Below are positions 21,287-31,432 of a stretch of DNA of 36,029 bases, one piece after another. The DNA comes from Bacteroidota bacterium (lineage in GTDB: Bacteria; Bacteroidota; Bacteroidia; Bacteroidales; JAIFNL01): assembly GCA_020047755.1 (NCBI GenBank), contig JAIFNL010000053.1, positions 1 through 36,029 on the forward strand, in the 5' to 3' direction. How positions within the stretch are numbered: position 1 is the stretch's first letter; each line of letters opens with the position of its first letter. The notes beneath the pieces are model-generated. The model worked only from the letters and a program-made list of their open reading frames with translations. It ran no database searches and was not told the origin of the DNA. A program made the translations under genes and the position numbers.

Positions 21287-23386
21287 TTATTTACCTTTTA
21301 TATTATCGATAACTTCTTTGGCTAAGTTAGCTGGAAGTTGTGCATAATGCAAGAATTCCATGCTCGAAGTGGCTCTACCCTGCGAAAGAGTTCGCAATAC
21401 GGTTACGTATCCGAATGTTTCCGATAGAGGTACTTTGGCTTTGATTACGCGTGCACCTGCTTTTGATTCCATGCCTTCAACCTGTCCTCTGCGCTTGTTC
21501 AAATCGCCGATTACGTCGCCCATATAGTCTTCTGGAGTTACTATCTCCATTTTCATAATTGGCTCTAATAATACAGGGTTTGCTTTTGCAGCAGCAGCTT
21601 TGTAAGCCATTTTGGCAGCAAGCTCAAACGAAAGTTGGTCAGAGTCCACTGCGTGGAATGCTCCGTCGGTAAGAACTACTTTCAACGAATCTATTTCGTA
21701 TCCTGCCAAAGGTCCGTTTTTCATGGCTGCTTTGAAACCTTTTTCAACGGAAGGGATAAATTCTTTAGGAATGTTACCGCCTTTCACTGCGTTTTCAAAT
21801 TGTAAGCCTTCTTTTGCGTCATCTACTGGCGAAAGAATTACGTTGATTTTAGCATACTTACCTCTACCACCCGATTGTTTTTTGAAAACTTCTTCGTGGT
21901 GTACGGTTCCAGTAATAGCTTCTTTGTAAGTTACTTGAGGTCTTCCTTGGTTGCATTCTACTTTAAACTCGCGGTTCAATCTATCTACAATGATTTCGAG
22001 GTGCAACTCGCCCATACCTCTGATGATAGTTTGTCCAGTGTCTTCGTCAGTATGTACTGAGAATGTTGGATCTTCTTCAGAAAGTTTGCTAAGTGCTAAA
22101 CCAAGTTTATCTATGTCTTTTTGAGTTTTTGGTTCAATAGCAATACCAATAACAGGTTCGGGGAAAGTCATTGACTCTAACAAAATAGGATGTTTTTCAT
22201 CGCATAATGTGTCGCCTGTTTTAATATCTTTAAAGCCCACAACAGCGGCAATGTCGCCCGCACCTACTTCGTCGATAGCGTTTTGCTTGTTTGCGTGCAT
22301 TTGATATATTTTTGATATTCTAGTGGTTTTGCCGTTGCGTGCATTGAAAAGTTGCATACCGCCGGTCAAAACGCCTGAATAAACTCTAATGAAAGCTAGT
22401 CTTCCTACGAAAGGGTCGGTAGCTATTTTGAATGCTAAAGCAGCAAGAGGCTGACTTTCTAATGGTTTACGGGTAATTATTATCGATTCGTCGTCTGGGT
22501 CTGTTCCTTCTATCTCTTCAATATCGAGAGGTGAAGGTAAGAATGCAGCTACAGCATCGAGTAATCGTTGTACTCCTTTATTTTTGAAAGCAGAACCGCA
22601 AAGAACAGGTACGATAGTTTGAGCAATGGTTGCTTTTCTGATGGCATCTTTTATTTCTTCTACAGAAATAGAGTCGCTATCTTCAAAGAATTTTTCCATT
22701 AACTCTTCGTTTTGTTCTGCTACGCTTTCAATCAATTTTTCGCGCCATTCATATACAGTTTCTTCAAGGTCTGCAGGAATTGGAACGTATTCGTATCTGG
22801 TTCCTTTTTGAGCATCGTCAATCCAAACTATCGCTTTGTTTTCGATTAAGTCCACTACACCTTTAAAATCAGCTTCTGAACCTATTGGCACTTGCAATGG
22901 TATAGCATTTGCGCCAAGACGTTCTTGAATTTGGCTTACTACGCCAAAGAAGTCGGCTCCGGTTCTATCCATTTTGTTTACAAATGCAATACGCGGAACT
23001 TTATATTTAGTGGCTTGTCTCCATACAGTTTCGGATTGAGGCTCTACACCTCCTACTGCGCAAAACAAAGCAACAGCACCGTCAAGAATACGTAAAGAGC
23101 GTTCTACTTCCACGGTAAAATCAACGTGCCCGGGAGTATCAATGATGTTTACTTTGTATTCTTTTTCATTGTAGTTCCAGAATGTGGTAGTTGCTGCAGA
23201 AGTAATTGTGATTCCTCTTTCTTGCTCTTGCACCATCCAGTCCATAGTGGCTGCTCCATCGTGTACTTCGCCTATTTTGTGAGTGATACCTGTGTAAAAC
23301 AAAACACGTTCACTAACGGTAGTTTTACCGGCATCAATGTGAGCCATTATACCTATATTTCTTGTATATTTTAAGTCTCTTGCCAT
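21287..23386 (-). CDS. fusA: elongation factor G
   Basis: [77 protein letters not shown]. Confidence 0.98.
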   Translation of the reverse strand: MARDLKYTRNIGIMAHIDAGKTTVSERVLFYTGITHKIGEVHDGAATMDWMVQEQERGITITSAATTTFWNYNEKEYKVNIIDTPGHVDFTVEVERSLRILDGAVALFCAVGGVEPQSETVWRQATKYKVPRIAFVNKMDRTGADFFGVVSQIQERLGANAIPLQVPIGSEADFKGVVDLIENKAIVWIDDAQKGTRYEYVPIPADLEETVYEWREKLIESVAEQNEELMEKFFEDSDSISVEEIKDAIRKATIAQTIVPVLCGSAFKNKGVQRLLDAVAAFLPSPLDIEEIEGTDPDDESIIITRKPLESQPLAALAFKIATDPFVGRLAFIRVYSGVLTGGMQLFNARNGKTTRISKIYQMHANKQNAIDEVGAGDIAAVVGFKDIKTGDTLCDEKHPILLESMTFPEPVIGIAIEPKTQKDIDKLGLALSKLSEEDPTFSVHTDEDTGQTIIRGMGELHLEIIVDRLNREFKVECNQGRPQVTYKEAITGTVHHEEVFKKQSGGRGKYAKINVILSPVDDAKEGLQFENAVKGGNIPKEFIPSVEKGFKAAMKNGPLAGYEIDSLKVVLTDGAFHAVDSDQLSFELAAKMAYKAAAAKANPVLLEPIMKMEIVTPEDYMGDVIGDLNKRRGQVEGMESKAGARVIKAKVPLSETFGYVTVLRTLSQGRATSSMEFLHYAQLPANLAKEVIDNIKGK

Positions 23387-23418
23387 TCTATTTTTTTACT
23401 CTACTTTTCTTCTAGCTA

Positions 23419-23898
23419 TTAAAATCTAAAATGAGCGAATGCTTTGTTAGCTTCTGCCATTTTATGTGTATCTTCTTTTTTCTTATAAGCTCCGCCTTCT
23501 TCGTTGTATGCTGCAAGAATTTCGGAAGCTAATTTGTCGCTCATTGATTTACCTGTTCTTTTTCTTGAGAAAAGAATAAGGTTTTTCATACTGATAGAAA
23601 TCTTTCTTTCTGGACGTACTTCCATAGGAACTTGGAAAGTGGCTCCACCTATTCTTCTACTTTTTACTTCTACGTGAGGAGTAATGTTTTCGAGGGCTTT
23701 TTTCCAGATTTCGAGTGGGCTTTTTTCAATTTTTTTAGCCGAACGCTCTTTTACAAGGTCTAAAGCATCGTAGAAAATTTTGTACGTTGTACTTTTCTTG
23801 CCATCATACATCATATTGTTGATGAAACGTGTAACGGTTATGTCGTTAAACTTTGGGTCTGGCAAGATTATCCTTTTTTTAGGTTTTGATCTTCTCAT
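23419..23898 (-). CDS. rpsG: 30S ribosomal protein S7
   Basis: [33 protein letters not shown]...[24 protein letters not shown]. Confidence 0.98.
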   Translation of the reverse strand: MRRSKPKKRIILPDPKFNDITVTRFINNMMYDGKKSTTYKIFYDALDLVKERSAKKIEKSPLEIWKKALENITPHVEVKSRRIGGATFQVPMEVRPERKISISMKNLILFSRKRTGKSMSDKLASEILAAYNEEGGAYKKKEDTHKMAEANKAFAHFRF

Positions 23899-24308
23899 TT
23901 TTTCTTTTTAACTGCTACTGGTTGTTGTTGTTTTCCTGCTTTTGGTCTTTTAGTACCATATTTAGAACGTCTTTGAGTACGTCCGTCAACGCCGGCTGTG
24001 TCTAGCGCACCTCTAATGATGTGATAGCGAACGCCCGGAAGGTCTTTCACTCTACCACCTCTAATTAATACTACCGAGTGCTCTTGTAAATTATGCCCTT
24101 CTCCGGGTATATATGCGTTTACTTCTTTTCCATTAGTCAAACGAACTCTGGCTACTTTACGCATAGCTGAGTTTGGTTTCTTTGGTGTTGTAGTGTAAAC
24201 TCTTACGCACACGCCTCTTCGTTGTGGACATGATTCCATCGCAGGAGATTTGCTTTTATCCTCCAGCTCTTGGCGTCCTTTTCTTACTAACTGCTGTATT
24301 GTTGGCAT
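23895..24308 (-). CDS. rpsL: 30S ribosomal protein S12
   Basis: [12 protein letters not shown]...[74 protein letters not shown]. Confidence 0.98.
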   Translation of the reverse strand: MPTIQQLVRKGRQELEDKSKSPAMESCPQRRGVCVRVYTTTPKKPNSAMRKVARVRLTNGKEVNAYIPGEGHNLQEHSVVLIRGGRVKDLPGVRYHIIRGALDTAGVDGRTQRRSKYGTKRPKAGKQQQPVAVKKKK

Positions 24309-24363
24309 GAAGTTAAATTATAAAAATATTAATTTACTATTTTAAAGTCATTTTTTCGGAGTG

Positions 24364-24393
24364 CAAAGCTATAACAATATTTTTTTAAAACAA
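24364..24393 (-). promoter_or_regulatory. predicted Bacteroidetes-type promoter of the rpsL super-operon
   Basis: On the minus strand: TTG (24393-24391), 19-nt spacer, TAGCTTTG (24371-24364). Matches the Bacteroidetes sigma-ABfr consensus TTG-N19..21-TAnnTTTG, about 55 nt upstream of the rpsL start. Confidence 0.6.
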
Positions 24394-24487
24394 TAGCTTG
24401 TTTACTTTATTTTTATCTTTTCGTTCTCCAATTGTGAATAACTTTATTTAAAATATTATATTTCAATCGTTTATATTTTATTTTTTT

Positions 24488-24534
24488 CAAAAAAAAAAAA
24501 CATTAATTATTTAAAAAAAATGTTAAATAATTAA
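24488..24534 (-). terminator. AT-only intrinsic-terminator-like hairpin with long U tract, downstream of the KtrA-like gene
   Basis: Perfect 12-bp arms TTAATTATTTAA (24503-24514) / TTAAATAATTAA (24523-24534), with an A-run on the plus strand that becomes a T-run immediately 3' on the minus strand. Confidence 0.5.
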
Positions 24535-24672
24535 AGAGTAGCCTAAAAAATAGAAATTTTAAGATTCCATTTTCGTTTTCTTCTTTTTTTTGGGCTTTCA
24601 GTTCTATCATATTTTTTTATTCTAAAATTTAATTTCAGATTATTTTATTATATGAAAGTTACAAATATTGAT

Positions 24673-25365
24673 TTACAATTCGTATTTTTGAATCATGCGC
24701 TTGATGTTGTTTATATCTCCAAAAATAACAAGTATATCATCTTGGCAAAGTTTAGTGGTGGCGGTAGCTATTCCATTTATTTCCTGCACTGTTCGTTGCA
24801 TATTGAGTACGGTGTTTATTTTTTTTGTTTTGATAATGGTAAGCACAAGTAAATTGTATTTGTTGCTCAATTTGAGTTCTTCCAGTTTTTTGCCAACAAA
24901 TTCGTGTGGTACTTTTACTTCTACTATATTGTAGCTACCTGCTAATTCAAAAGCTTCTATTATTCCTCTAATATTTAGCTTTTTAGCAAGTTTTCTAGCG
25001 GCATCTTCTTCGGGGTGTACTATTTCGTCTATTCCCATGGCTTCAAGCACCATGTGCTCTACGGGAGTGATGGCGCGGCTAATAATACGCTTGGCGTGAA
25101 GCTGTTTCATTACGGCGGTAGCCAAAATAGAGGCTCCTTCTTCTTCGCCAATGGCTACAATTACTACATCTACTTCTTTTATGGGAAGCGAACCAGCAGC
25201 AATTACATCGGTGGCATCGAGGCTTACGGTAAAGGTGATTTTATCTTTCAAAAAATCTACTTTTTGTAAGCGTTTATCCACTCCTATTACTTCGTGCCCC
25301 ATGTCTGTTAGACTTATTGCTAATGCTGCGCCAAAATTTCCTAATCCTACTACTATAAATTTCAT
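24673..25365 (-). CDS. Trk/Ktr K+ uptake regulatory subunit (RCK: TrkA-N + TrkA-C)
   Basis: MKFIVVGLGNFGAALAISLTDMGHEVIGVDKR...DATD; C-terminal TrkA_C-like VKVPHEFVGKKLEELKL; adjacent to the transporter subunit. Confidence 0.92.
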   Translation of the reverse strand: MKFIVVGLGNFGAALAISLTDMGHEVIGVDKRLQKVDFLKDKITFTVSLDATDVIAAGSLPIKEVDVVIVAIGEEEGASILATAVMKQLHAKRIISRAITPVEHMVLEAMGIDEIVHPEEDAARKLAKKLNIRGIIEAFELAGSYNIVEVKVPHEFVGKKLEELKLSNKYNLLVLTIIKTKKINTVLNMQRTVQEINGIATATTKLCQDDILVIFGDINNIKRMIQKYEL

Positions 25366-25440
25366 TTCATTTTATGTTAAAATTTTTTTCTTCAAAACAA
25401 TATAAAAAACAAGGGTTTCTATTTTTGCTAAATAGCCTAA

Positions 25441-27207
25441 TTACATTACAATTATCTCTTCCTTAGGGTATTGATAGTTTAATGTTCGTACTTGCGTAAA
25501 AAGCCCAATAAGCACCGAAAGCATTCCAACTCTACCCAAAAACATAATGGCTATAATCAGCATTTTGCTTGCTAATGACAATGTAAAGGTAATTCCCATG
25601 CTTAAACCCACTGTACTATAAGCCGATACAACTTCAAATACGATTGCTAATAAGGGTTTGTCTTTTTCAAAAAAAGTCATAAGCAAAGTGCCTATGCCAA
25701 TAACGACCAACGACAAAAATAGCAAAGCATAAGCTCTTCTTACCGAAATGTTTGATATTTTACGTCGCATAAATTCAATGCGGTCTTTGCCTTTCGATAG
25801 GTTGAATACATTCAATACTGCAATAAAAAAAGTACTGGTTTTGATACCTCCTCCCGTAGAACCCGGTGAAGCTCCAATCCACATCAGTAAAATGATTATC
25901 AACAAGGTAGAAGTTTGTAATTCGCCAAAATTAAAAGCATTAAAGCCGGCTGTTCTGGGCGTTACCGAAGCAAAAAAAGCGGTAACTAATTTACCAAAAC
26001 CAGTATGTTCGCTCAATATGTAATTGTATTCAAATATATAAACGATTACGGTTCCCAAAACAATTAAAACAGTGGTAGTCAATACTACAATTATTGTATT
26101 AATATTAATAACCCAAGGCAAATGATGAAAATTATCTTTCAAAAAAAATTGTCGTATTTTGTTGGTTAAATAATGTTTCAAATATTTATATAAATTGATG
26201 AAAACACTAAAACCCAAACCTCCCAAAACAAGCAATGAAGCTATAATTAATTGAATTGCATAATTAAATTTCAGTTGCTCATGGGCTAATCCCATCGACA
26301 GGGTGCTAAAACCTGCATTGCAAAAAGCAGACACGCTATGAAAAACAGAAAAAAAGAATCGTTCGCTAAGCCTCATATCCATCGTGTTATCTACGCTTAC
26401 AAACAAAAGCAAAGCTCCTATAAATTCGATAAGCAAAGTAGAAAGCACTATTTTAATTACCGTTTTAAATACCTCGTTGTAACGCTCCGAGCCCACAAAA
26501 TCCTGCATTACTATTTGATTGCGAAAGCTTGTTCTTTTTATGAAGAAAATACCCAGAAAACTAGTAAAGGTCATTACGCCCAAGCCGCCCACCTGAATAA
26601 GCATCATAATAATAATCTGCCCAAATTGTGTGAAAACATACTGTGTATCTACAACTGCCAAACCTGTTACGCAAACAGCACTGGTAGAGGTAAATAAGGC
26701 ATCAATAAAGCTAATTCCGTTTACGGTAGATTTTGGCAACATCAAAAGCAATGTTCCCAACAAAATAATTCCAAAAAAGGTAAGTATAAATAAAATACGG
26801 GGGTTTATCGAAAGCCAATCGTAATTAAAAGTACGCTTGGATATTTCAACAAAAAACACAAGACTTATGAGCGAATACGAAGATAAATTTAGTAGTAAAT
26901 CTCGTTCGTTATTTACCCTAAGCATCAACACAAAGAATAAAATAAGCAAAATCGAAATAAATGCAAAAAGAGCGTTCCATGTTCGCTCTGGTTTTGTTAA
27001 TTTTGTTCGGAAGGTTAAAAAAAAGCGCAAAGTATAACTACTTAAAATTGAGAAAAGTATTCCAAAATGAAATATCTTTAATACATGAAATACATTAGAA
27101 GGGAAATTGAACCCCAACAAAATAAGTATTAATAGAAAACCCAAGCTACTCAAATAAAACACAGTAGTAGGCAATGCCTCTAAAACTTTTTCTGGAAATC
27201 TGGTCAT
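25441..27207 (-). CDS. KtrB/TrkH-family potassium transporter with N-terminal extension
   Basis: Four P-loops with filter Gly: TSTSAVCVTGLAV, SVSAFCNAGFSTL, SVTPRTAGFNAF, VVSAYSTVGLSMG; about 130-150 aa of hydrophobic sequence before the core. Confidence 0.92.
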   Translation of the reverse strand: MTRFPEKVLEALPTTVFYLSSLGFLLILILLGFNFPSNVFHVLKIFHFGILFSILSSYTLRFFLTFRTKLTKPERTWNALFAFISILLILFFVLMLRVNNERDLLLNLSSYSLISLVFFVEISKRTFNYDWLSINPRILFILTFFGIILLGTLLLMLPKSTVNGISFIDALFTSTSAVCVTGLAVVDTQYVFTQFGQIIIMMLIQVGGLGVMTFTSFLGIFFIKRTSFRNQIVMQDFVGSERYNEVFKTVIKIVLSTLLIEFIGALLLFVSVDNTMDMRLSERFFFSVFHSVSAFCNAGFSTLSMGLAHEQLKFNYAIQLIIASLLVLGGLGFSVFINLYKYLKHYLTNKIRQFFLKDNFHHLPWVININTIIVVLTTTVLIVLGTVIVYIFEYNYILSEHTGFGKLVTAFFASVTPRTAGFNAFNFGELQTSTLLIIILLMWIGASPGSTGGGIKTSTFFIAVLNVFNLSKGKDRIEFMRRKISNISVRRAYALLFLSLVVIGIGTLLMTFFEKDKPLLAIVFEVVSAYSTVGLSMGITFTLSLASKMLIIAIMFLGRVGMLSVLIGLFTQVRTLNYQYPKEEIIVM

Positions 27208-27493
27208 TTTATGATTTTTTTATACAAAAATAAAACGCGCAAAGTTAAAGAGAAAAAAAAGAAAAAAAAATTATACAATGTTAATTTTTTGTATCTTTTA
27301 GTGCAATAGAACTTTATTTGCCTAACTTAAAAACGACCGAAATTCTAAAAAAAAGCTAAAACTATGCAATTTTTTCAAAGTCTAATAAAAAAATGTTAAA
27401 TTGTTATTTTATCAATAAAAAATGGAAAATATTGGATTTCAACTCTGTTTTTTTTTAAAGTTATCTCTTAGCAAGTGATTTTGATAAAATAAG

Positions 27494-27523
27494 AAAACCG
27501 CACTTTTTTTAAAGAGCGGTTTT
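27494..27523. terminator. hairpin AAAACCGC-a-CTTT...AAAG-a-GCGGTTTT between SPFH and KtrB genes
   Basis: Arms 27494-27501 / 27516-27523 plus inner CTTT/AAAG pairing; flanked by A and T tracts. Confidence 0.7.
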
Positions 27524-27623
27524 TATATGAAATGAAATCTAAGCCGTGAATCAAAATTAATTATATCTAATTTCGCCAAGCACTTAAAAATAAAATAACA
27601 CGAGTGCTTATTTTATTAATCAA

Positions 27624-28757
27624 TTAAAACGAAGGCGGTGGTGGAGGCGGAGGCATCATCGAAAATAGCGCCATTACTTCAGGCACTTGTTCGGCTTGCA
27701 ACCAACCTTGCATTCCGGCTTTCCACACGTAAGTTTGCTTTGTTAATTGATTTTGAGCAATTAAGTTTTTCAACGTAGCCATATCAAAAGGACCTTGTTG
27801 CTGTCCGTTGATAGAAACGTGGTATTGAGGTCCCATTGGCGGTGGTGGTGGCGCAGCATTGTTGAATTGCTGATTGTTTTGGTTCAAATTTTGATTTTGC
27901 ATCTGTTGTTGTTGCATGTTCATCATTTGTTGAGCCATTGCCATGCCCATCATGCCTTCCATTCCGCCGCCTCCGCCTTGGTTGTTGGCAGCATCGCGCA
28001 TAGCATCGGCTTGTTGCATTTGAGCATATTTGTTCATATCGCCCAAAGCTCCCATGCTCGAACGCTTGTCGATTGCTTTTTCTACTTCTGGCGGTAGGCT
28101 GATATTATTGATTAAAAATTTTAAAATATCGATACCGTAACTGCTTGGAAATTCTTCTTTTAAGCGAGCTTCGCAAAAGTTGGAAAGCTCGTTGTAGCTG
28201 GCAGCTAAATCTAAAACCGGAATTTTACTTTCGCCCACAGCATCGGTAAAACGGGTTATTACTAAGCTTTTTAGTTGCGAGTTAATTTCGTCGGTTGTAA
28301 AGCTTTTGTTGGTTCCTACTACTTCTTGTAAGAATTTTACAGGGTCAGAAACTTTAATCGAAAAATTGCCAAATGCTCTGATGCGAACCATTCCAAAATC
28401 GGGGTCGCGCATCATTATTGGGTTGGGCGTTCCCCATTTTTGGTCGAGAAATTGCTTGGTAGCTATAAAATAAACTTCTGCCTTGAAAGGAGAATCGAAG
28501 CCGTATTTCCAGCCTTTGAGGGTAGAGAGAATGGGCAAGTTTTGTGTGGCAAGCGTGTAAGTGCCAGGTCCAAAAACATCGGCTACTTTGCCTTCGTTAA
28601 TAAAAACGGCTGCTTGCGACTCTCTTACAATTAGTTTTGCTCCATTTTTAATTTCATTGTCGTGTCTTTCAAACCGAAAGACCATAGTGTCTTGCGTATT
28701 GTCTAGCCATTCTATAATGTCTATCAATTCGCTTTTTATTCTATCAAAAAAACCCAT
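27624..28757 (-). CDS. SPFH-domain (YdjI-like) protein with poly-proline linkers and C-terminal GYF_2-like domain
   Basis: SPFH-like N-terminus (GAKLIVRESQAAVFINEGKVADVFGPGTYTL...FGNFSIKVSDPVKFLQEVVG), QMMNMQQQQMQNQNLNQNNQQ linker, PPPPPMGPQYHVSINGQQQGPFDMATLKNLIAQNQLTKQTYVWKAGMQGWLQAEQVPEV (GYF_2), ending PPPPPPPSF. Confidence 0.88.
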   Translation of the reverse strand: MGFFDRIKSELIDIIEWLDNTQDTMVFRFERHDNEIKNGAKLIVRESQAAVFINEGKVADVFGPGTYTLATQNLPILSTLKGWKYGFDSPFKAEVYFIATKQFLDQKWGTPNPIMMRDPDFGMVRIRAFGNFSIKVSDPVKFLQEVVGTNKSFTTDEINSQLKSLVITRFTDAVGESKIPVLDLAASYNELSNFCEARLKEEFPSSYGIDILKFLINNISLPPEVEKAIDKRSSMGALGDMNKYAQMQQADAMRDAANNQGGGGGMEGMMGMAMAQQMMNMQQQQMQNQNLNQNNQQFNNAAPPPPPMGPQYHVSINGQQQGPFDMATLKNLIAQNQLTKQTYVWKAGMQGWLQAEQVPEVMALFSMMPPPPPPPSF

Positions 28758-28940
28758 AGTTCTGTTTTAATCAAGTTAGTAAGCTATAATTTTTCCTAAA
28801 TAAAATGTTTGAAATTTTTTTTGAAATTTACAATATTTATAACTACTTTCAAAATTTGTAGCTATCTTTTTTTTAATAAATTAATTAAACAATTTGTTTT
28901 CAGTAATTTAGAATTGTATTTTTTTTATATTATTCGAAAG

Positions 28941-31202
28941 CTAACAGGGTTTTATACCCAATACAACGATGTCATCTACTTGTTTTAAACGTCCTTTCCA
29001 GTTTTCATAAGCTTCTAGGATAAGTTCTTTTTGTTTGGTTAAAGGTTCGTTCTGTATTTCGAGCAATAATTTTTTGAATCGCTGCGATTTGAATTTATCG
29101 TTGTATTCGCCTCCAAATTGATCCACAATTCCGTCCGAAAACAGGTAAAGCGTATCGTTTTGTTGCAAATCGAAGTTGTGATTGGTAAAGGGTTGTTCTT
29201 TGATGAAAGCACCAATAGGCTGTCTATCTGGTTTTAAATGAATCAGTTCGTGCGTATTTTCGGCTGGTTGGCTGCATTTACGAACAATGAAAAGTGGGTT
29301 GTTGGCACCCGAAAATTGCAAAATTTTATTTTCTACATCTATTACACAAAGGGCGATATCCATTCCGTCGCTCAGTTTGTGCTCACTGCCAGCTTGGTTG
29401 AGAGCATTTTTTACGTGGTCGCGCAATTGGTCTAAAACTTGATTTGCTTGGGTTGTTTCCGAGTTTCCTACTATTTCGTTTAAGAAAGCCATTCCCATCA
29501 TGCTTACAAAAGCACCCGGAACGCCGTGTCCGGTGCTGTCGGCAGCTATTATTACTACAAATTTTCCTATTTTGCGAAGCCAATAAAAATCGCCGCTAAC
29601 AATGTCGCGTGGCAAATAAATGATGAAATGTTCTACAAAATTGGCTTCAAACGCTTTTTCGGAAGGCAACATAGCCGATTGTATGCGCTTGGCAGAATTG
29701 ATGCTGTCCGTTATGTTTTGGTTTACTTTTTCTATTTCTCGGTTTTGCTCTACTACTTTATCGTTGGTTTCGCGAAGCATTTCCACAATAGCTTGTATTT
29801 CTTCTTTTTGCTGGTTGATTTCTTCGTTACTTTCTATAAGTAAATTGTTTTTGTCCACCAAATTTTGAGCGTATTCGTTGAGTTGGTCATTTTTGAGTTG
29901 TATTTCTTTGGTTCTTTCTTTTATTTTGCCTTCTAATTCTCTGTTTACTTGGTCTTTGAGTTCTTCATTTTTTTTAAGCTGCTCTATCAAATCTTCTTGC
30001 ATTTTCACTTTTGCCTTTTCTATTAGGCTTATTTTGAAACCCAAACCTAGCGAAAAAAACAAGATTTGCCCAACAACGCCGGCATTCATCAAGTGTGTAG
30101 GGTTTATACTAAAATCTATTTTACCTATAATAAACACCAAACTCGAAACGGTGCCAACTACCAGAAAACCAGTACCAATCATAAAAAACAAAGCCAACGA
30201 GCTTTTGTGCTTTAGTAGATAAATGATAAAAGCAAGCCCAATAAGTAAAACCGCAAAATTTAGCAAATTGCTTACATTAATCGACAAAGGCACATTGAAA
30301 TTTATCAGCAAATCGAAGGTTAAATAAATGGTTGCTATGATATTAGCCCAAACAATAGCAAGTAAGGTTTTGTCCCATTTGGGCATATCTATTTTGGTGT
30401 TCAAAAAAAGCCTCAAAAATTGAAAATATGAAGCAGTAGCTAAGCCCGTTGCAATTATAAACACAAAGGGGTCAGCCTTAGGAAATTCGGGGGTAATGTA
30501 CTCGATGAAAAGCCCACGTGTAGAAATGAGATTAAAAATCATTCCCAATACATAAAGCGAATAATAAATATATACTAAATCTCTGTTATATACATAAATA
30601 AGTAAATTGTAGAACAACATAATCCAGAGTATGCCTACAATAAACCCAAAAACCAAATTGCGAGAAGCTACATCGTTGTAAAAATCAAGTTCTTCTACCA
30701 AAGTTACATCAAATGCTGGGGAATAGCCCGAAATATTTTGTATGCGCAAATAAATTTCATACTCTTCATGGGCTTTGAGATGTATTTTGAACTTACTTCC
30801 TATTTCCGTTTTTACATCTTTTTTGTTTTTTTGCAAAAAGAAACCACTTTCAGCATATTTTATCTGATTATTGTGATTGAAAACGTACATTTGAGCAAAG
30901 TCTGAATGTCTTTTCTTTCCAATTATAAGTATTTTGTCTATTGAATATTCAGTTTTGTTTCTAACAGTCAATTTTGCCCAATAGACTCTATCTTTTCGCA
31001 ATTTTGTAGTTTCTCGGTATTCCTTAAAATCGGTATTTTTAAAAAATACAATGTCAGTTATTTGTAAAATTCCGGTTGTGTCTTCATAGTATAATACGGC
31101 ATCGCTCAACTTTATTTTTTCTTGGGTTGAGCCATTTGCTAGTGTTACATTGCTTTTTAATAACAGACTAAATAGGAAAAATAGAAGCGTTCTAAATTTC
31201 AT
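28941..31202 (-). CDS. 7TMR-DISM sensor with coiled coil and SpoIIE/PP2C-type serine phosphatase domain
   Basis: Signal peptide; DISMED2-like extracellular region; multi-TM; KERTKEIQLKNDQLNEYAQNLVDKNNLL coiled coil; SGDFYWLRKIGKFVVIIAADSTGHGVPGAFVSMMGMAFLNEIV ... LFSDGIVDQFGGEYNDKF. Confidence 0.92.
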   Translation of the reverse strand: MKFRTLLFFLFSLLLKSNVTLANGSTQEKIKLSDAVLYYEDTTGILQITDIVFFKNTDFKEYRETTKLRKDRVYWAKLTVRNKTEYSIDKILIIGKKRHSDFAQMYVFNHNNQIKYAESGFFLQKNKKDVKTEIGSKFKIHLKAHEEYEIYLRIQNISGYSPAFDVTLVEELDFYNDVASRNLVFGFIVGILWIMLFYNLLIYVYNRDLVYIYYSLYVLGMIFNLISTRGLFIEYITPEFPKADPFVFIIATGLATASYFQFLRLFLNTKIDMPKWDKTLLAIVWANIIATIYLTFDLLINFNVPLSINVSNLLNFAVLLIGLAFIIYLLKHKSSLALFFMIGTGFLVVGTVSSLVFIIGKIDFSINPTHLMNAGVVGQILFFSLGLGFKISLIEKAKVKMQEDLIEQLKKNEELKDQVNRELEGKIKERTKEIQLKNDQLNEYAQNLVDKNNLLIESNEEINQQKEEIQAIVEMLRETNDKVVEQNREIEKVNQNITDSINSAKRIQSAMLPSEKAFEANFVEHFIIYLPRDIVSGDFYWLRKIGKFVVIIAADSTGHGVPGAFVSMMGMAFLNEIVGNSETTQANQVLDQLRDHVKNALNQAGSEHKLSDGMDIALCVIDVENKILQFSGANNPLFIVRKCSQPAENTHELIHLKPDRQPIGAFIKEQPFTNHNFDLQQNDTLYLFSDGIVDQFGGEYNDKFKSQRFKKLLLEIQNEPLTKQKELILEAYENWKGRLKQVDDIVVLGIKPC

Positions 31203-31365
31203 TTTGTTTTGAATTTTTCTTTTACAACTTTGTTTTTTTTACCTAAATAAAACACAAAGATATTCTTTTTTTATTTACTTTTAAATTTTTTTACACTTTT
31301 TTTAGTTGTTTTATTCCTATGTCATAGCAAAATAAGTTTACTCTATTAAAAATGAATAAAAAAAT

Positions 31366-31396
31366 TTGTTTCTTTGAAAATCATTTCATAATTTTG
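31366..31396 (+). promoter_or_regulatory. predicted Bacteroidetes-type promoter of the arsenic/thiol cluster
   Basis: TTG (31366-31368), 20-nt spacer, TAATTTTG (31389-31396), about 37 nt before the first ATG. Confidence 0.55.
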
Positions 31397-31402
31397 TGAA
31401 AT
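31383..31402. promoter_or_regulatory. candidate ArsR-type operator
   Basis: Dyad ATTTCA-taattttg-TGAAAT overlapping the predicted -7 element. Confidence 0.4.
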
Positions 31403-31432
31403 ACTAAAATGATAACTTAATATTACAAAAGC

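Noticed and set aside
6483-24308. Unusual content or an embedded system inside the ribosomal super-operon
   Set aside because: Gene order and products are standard for Bacteroidetes; absence of tuf next to fusA is, to my knowledge, usual for the phylum.
27578-27617. Interleaved inverted repeats (AAGCACT/AGTGCTT and AATAAAATAA/TTATTTTATT) with pseudoknot-like topology just after the SPFH stop
   Set aside because: Second stem is A/T only and overlaps the first by 2 nt; in such AT-rich sequence this is easily coincidental.
31255-31262. CAAAGATA (minus-strand TATCTTTG) as a promoter for the 7TMR-DISM/SpoIIE gene
   Set aside because: The -7 matches, but no TTG is found at the required 19-21 nt spacing.
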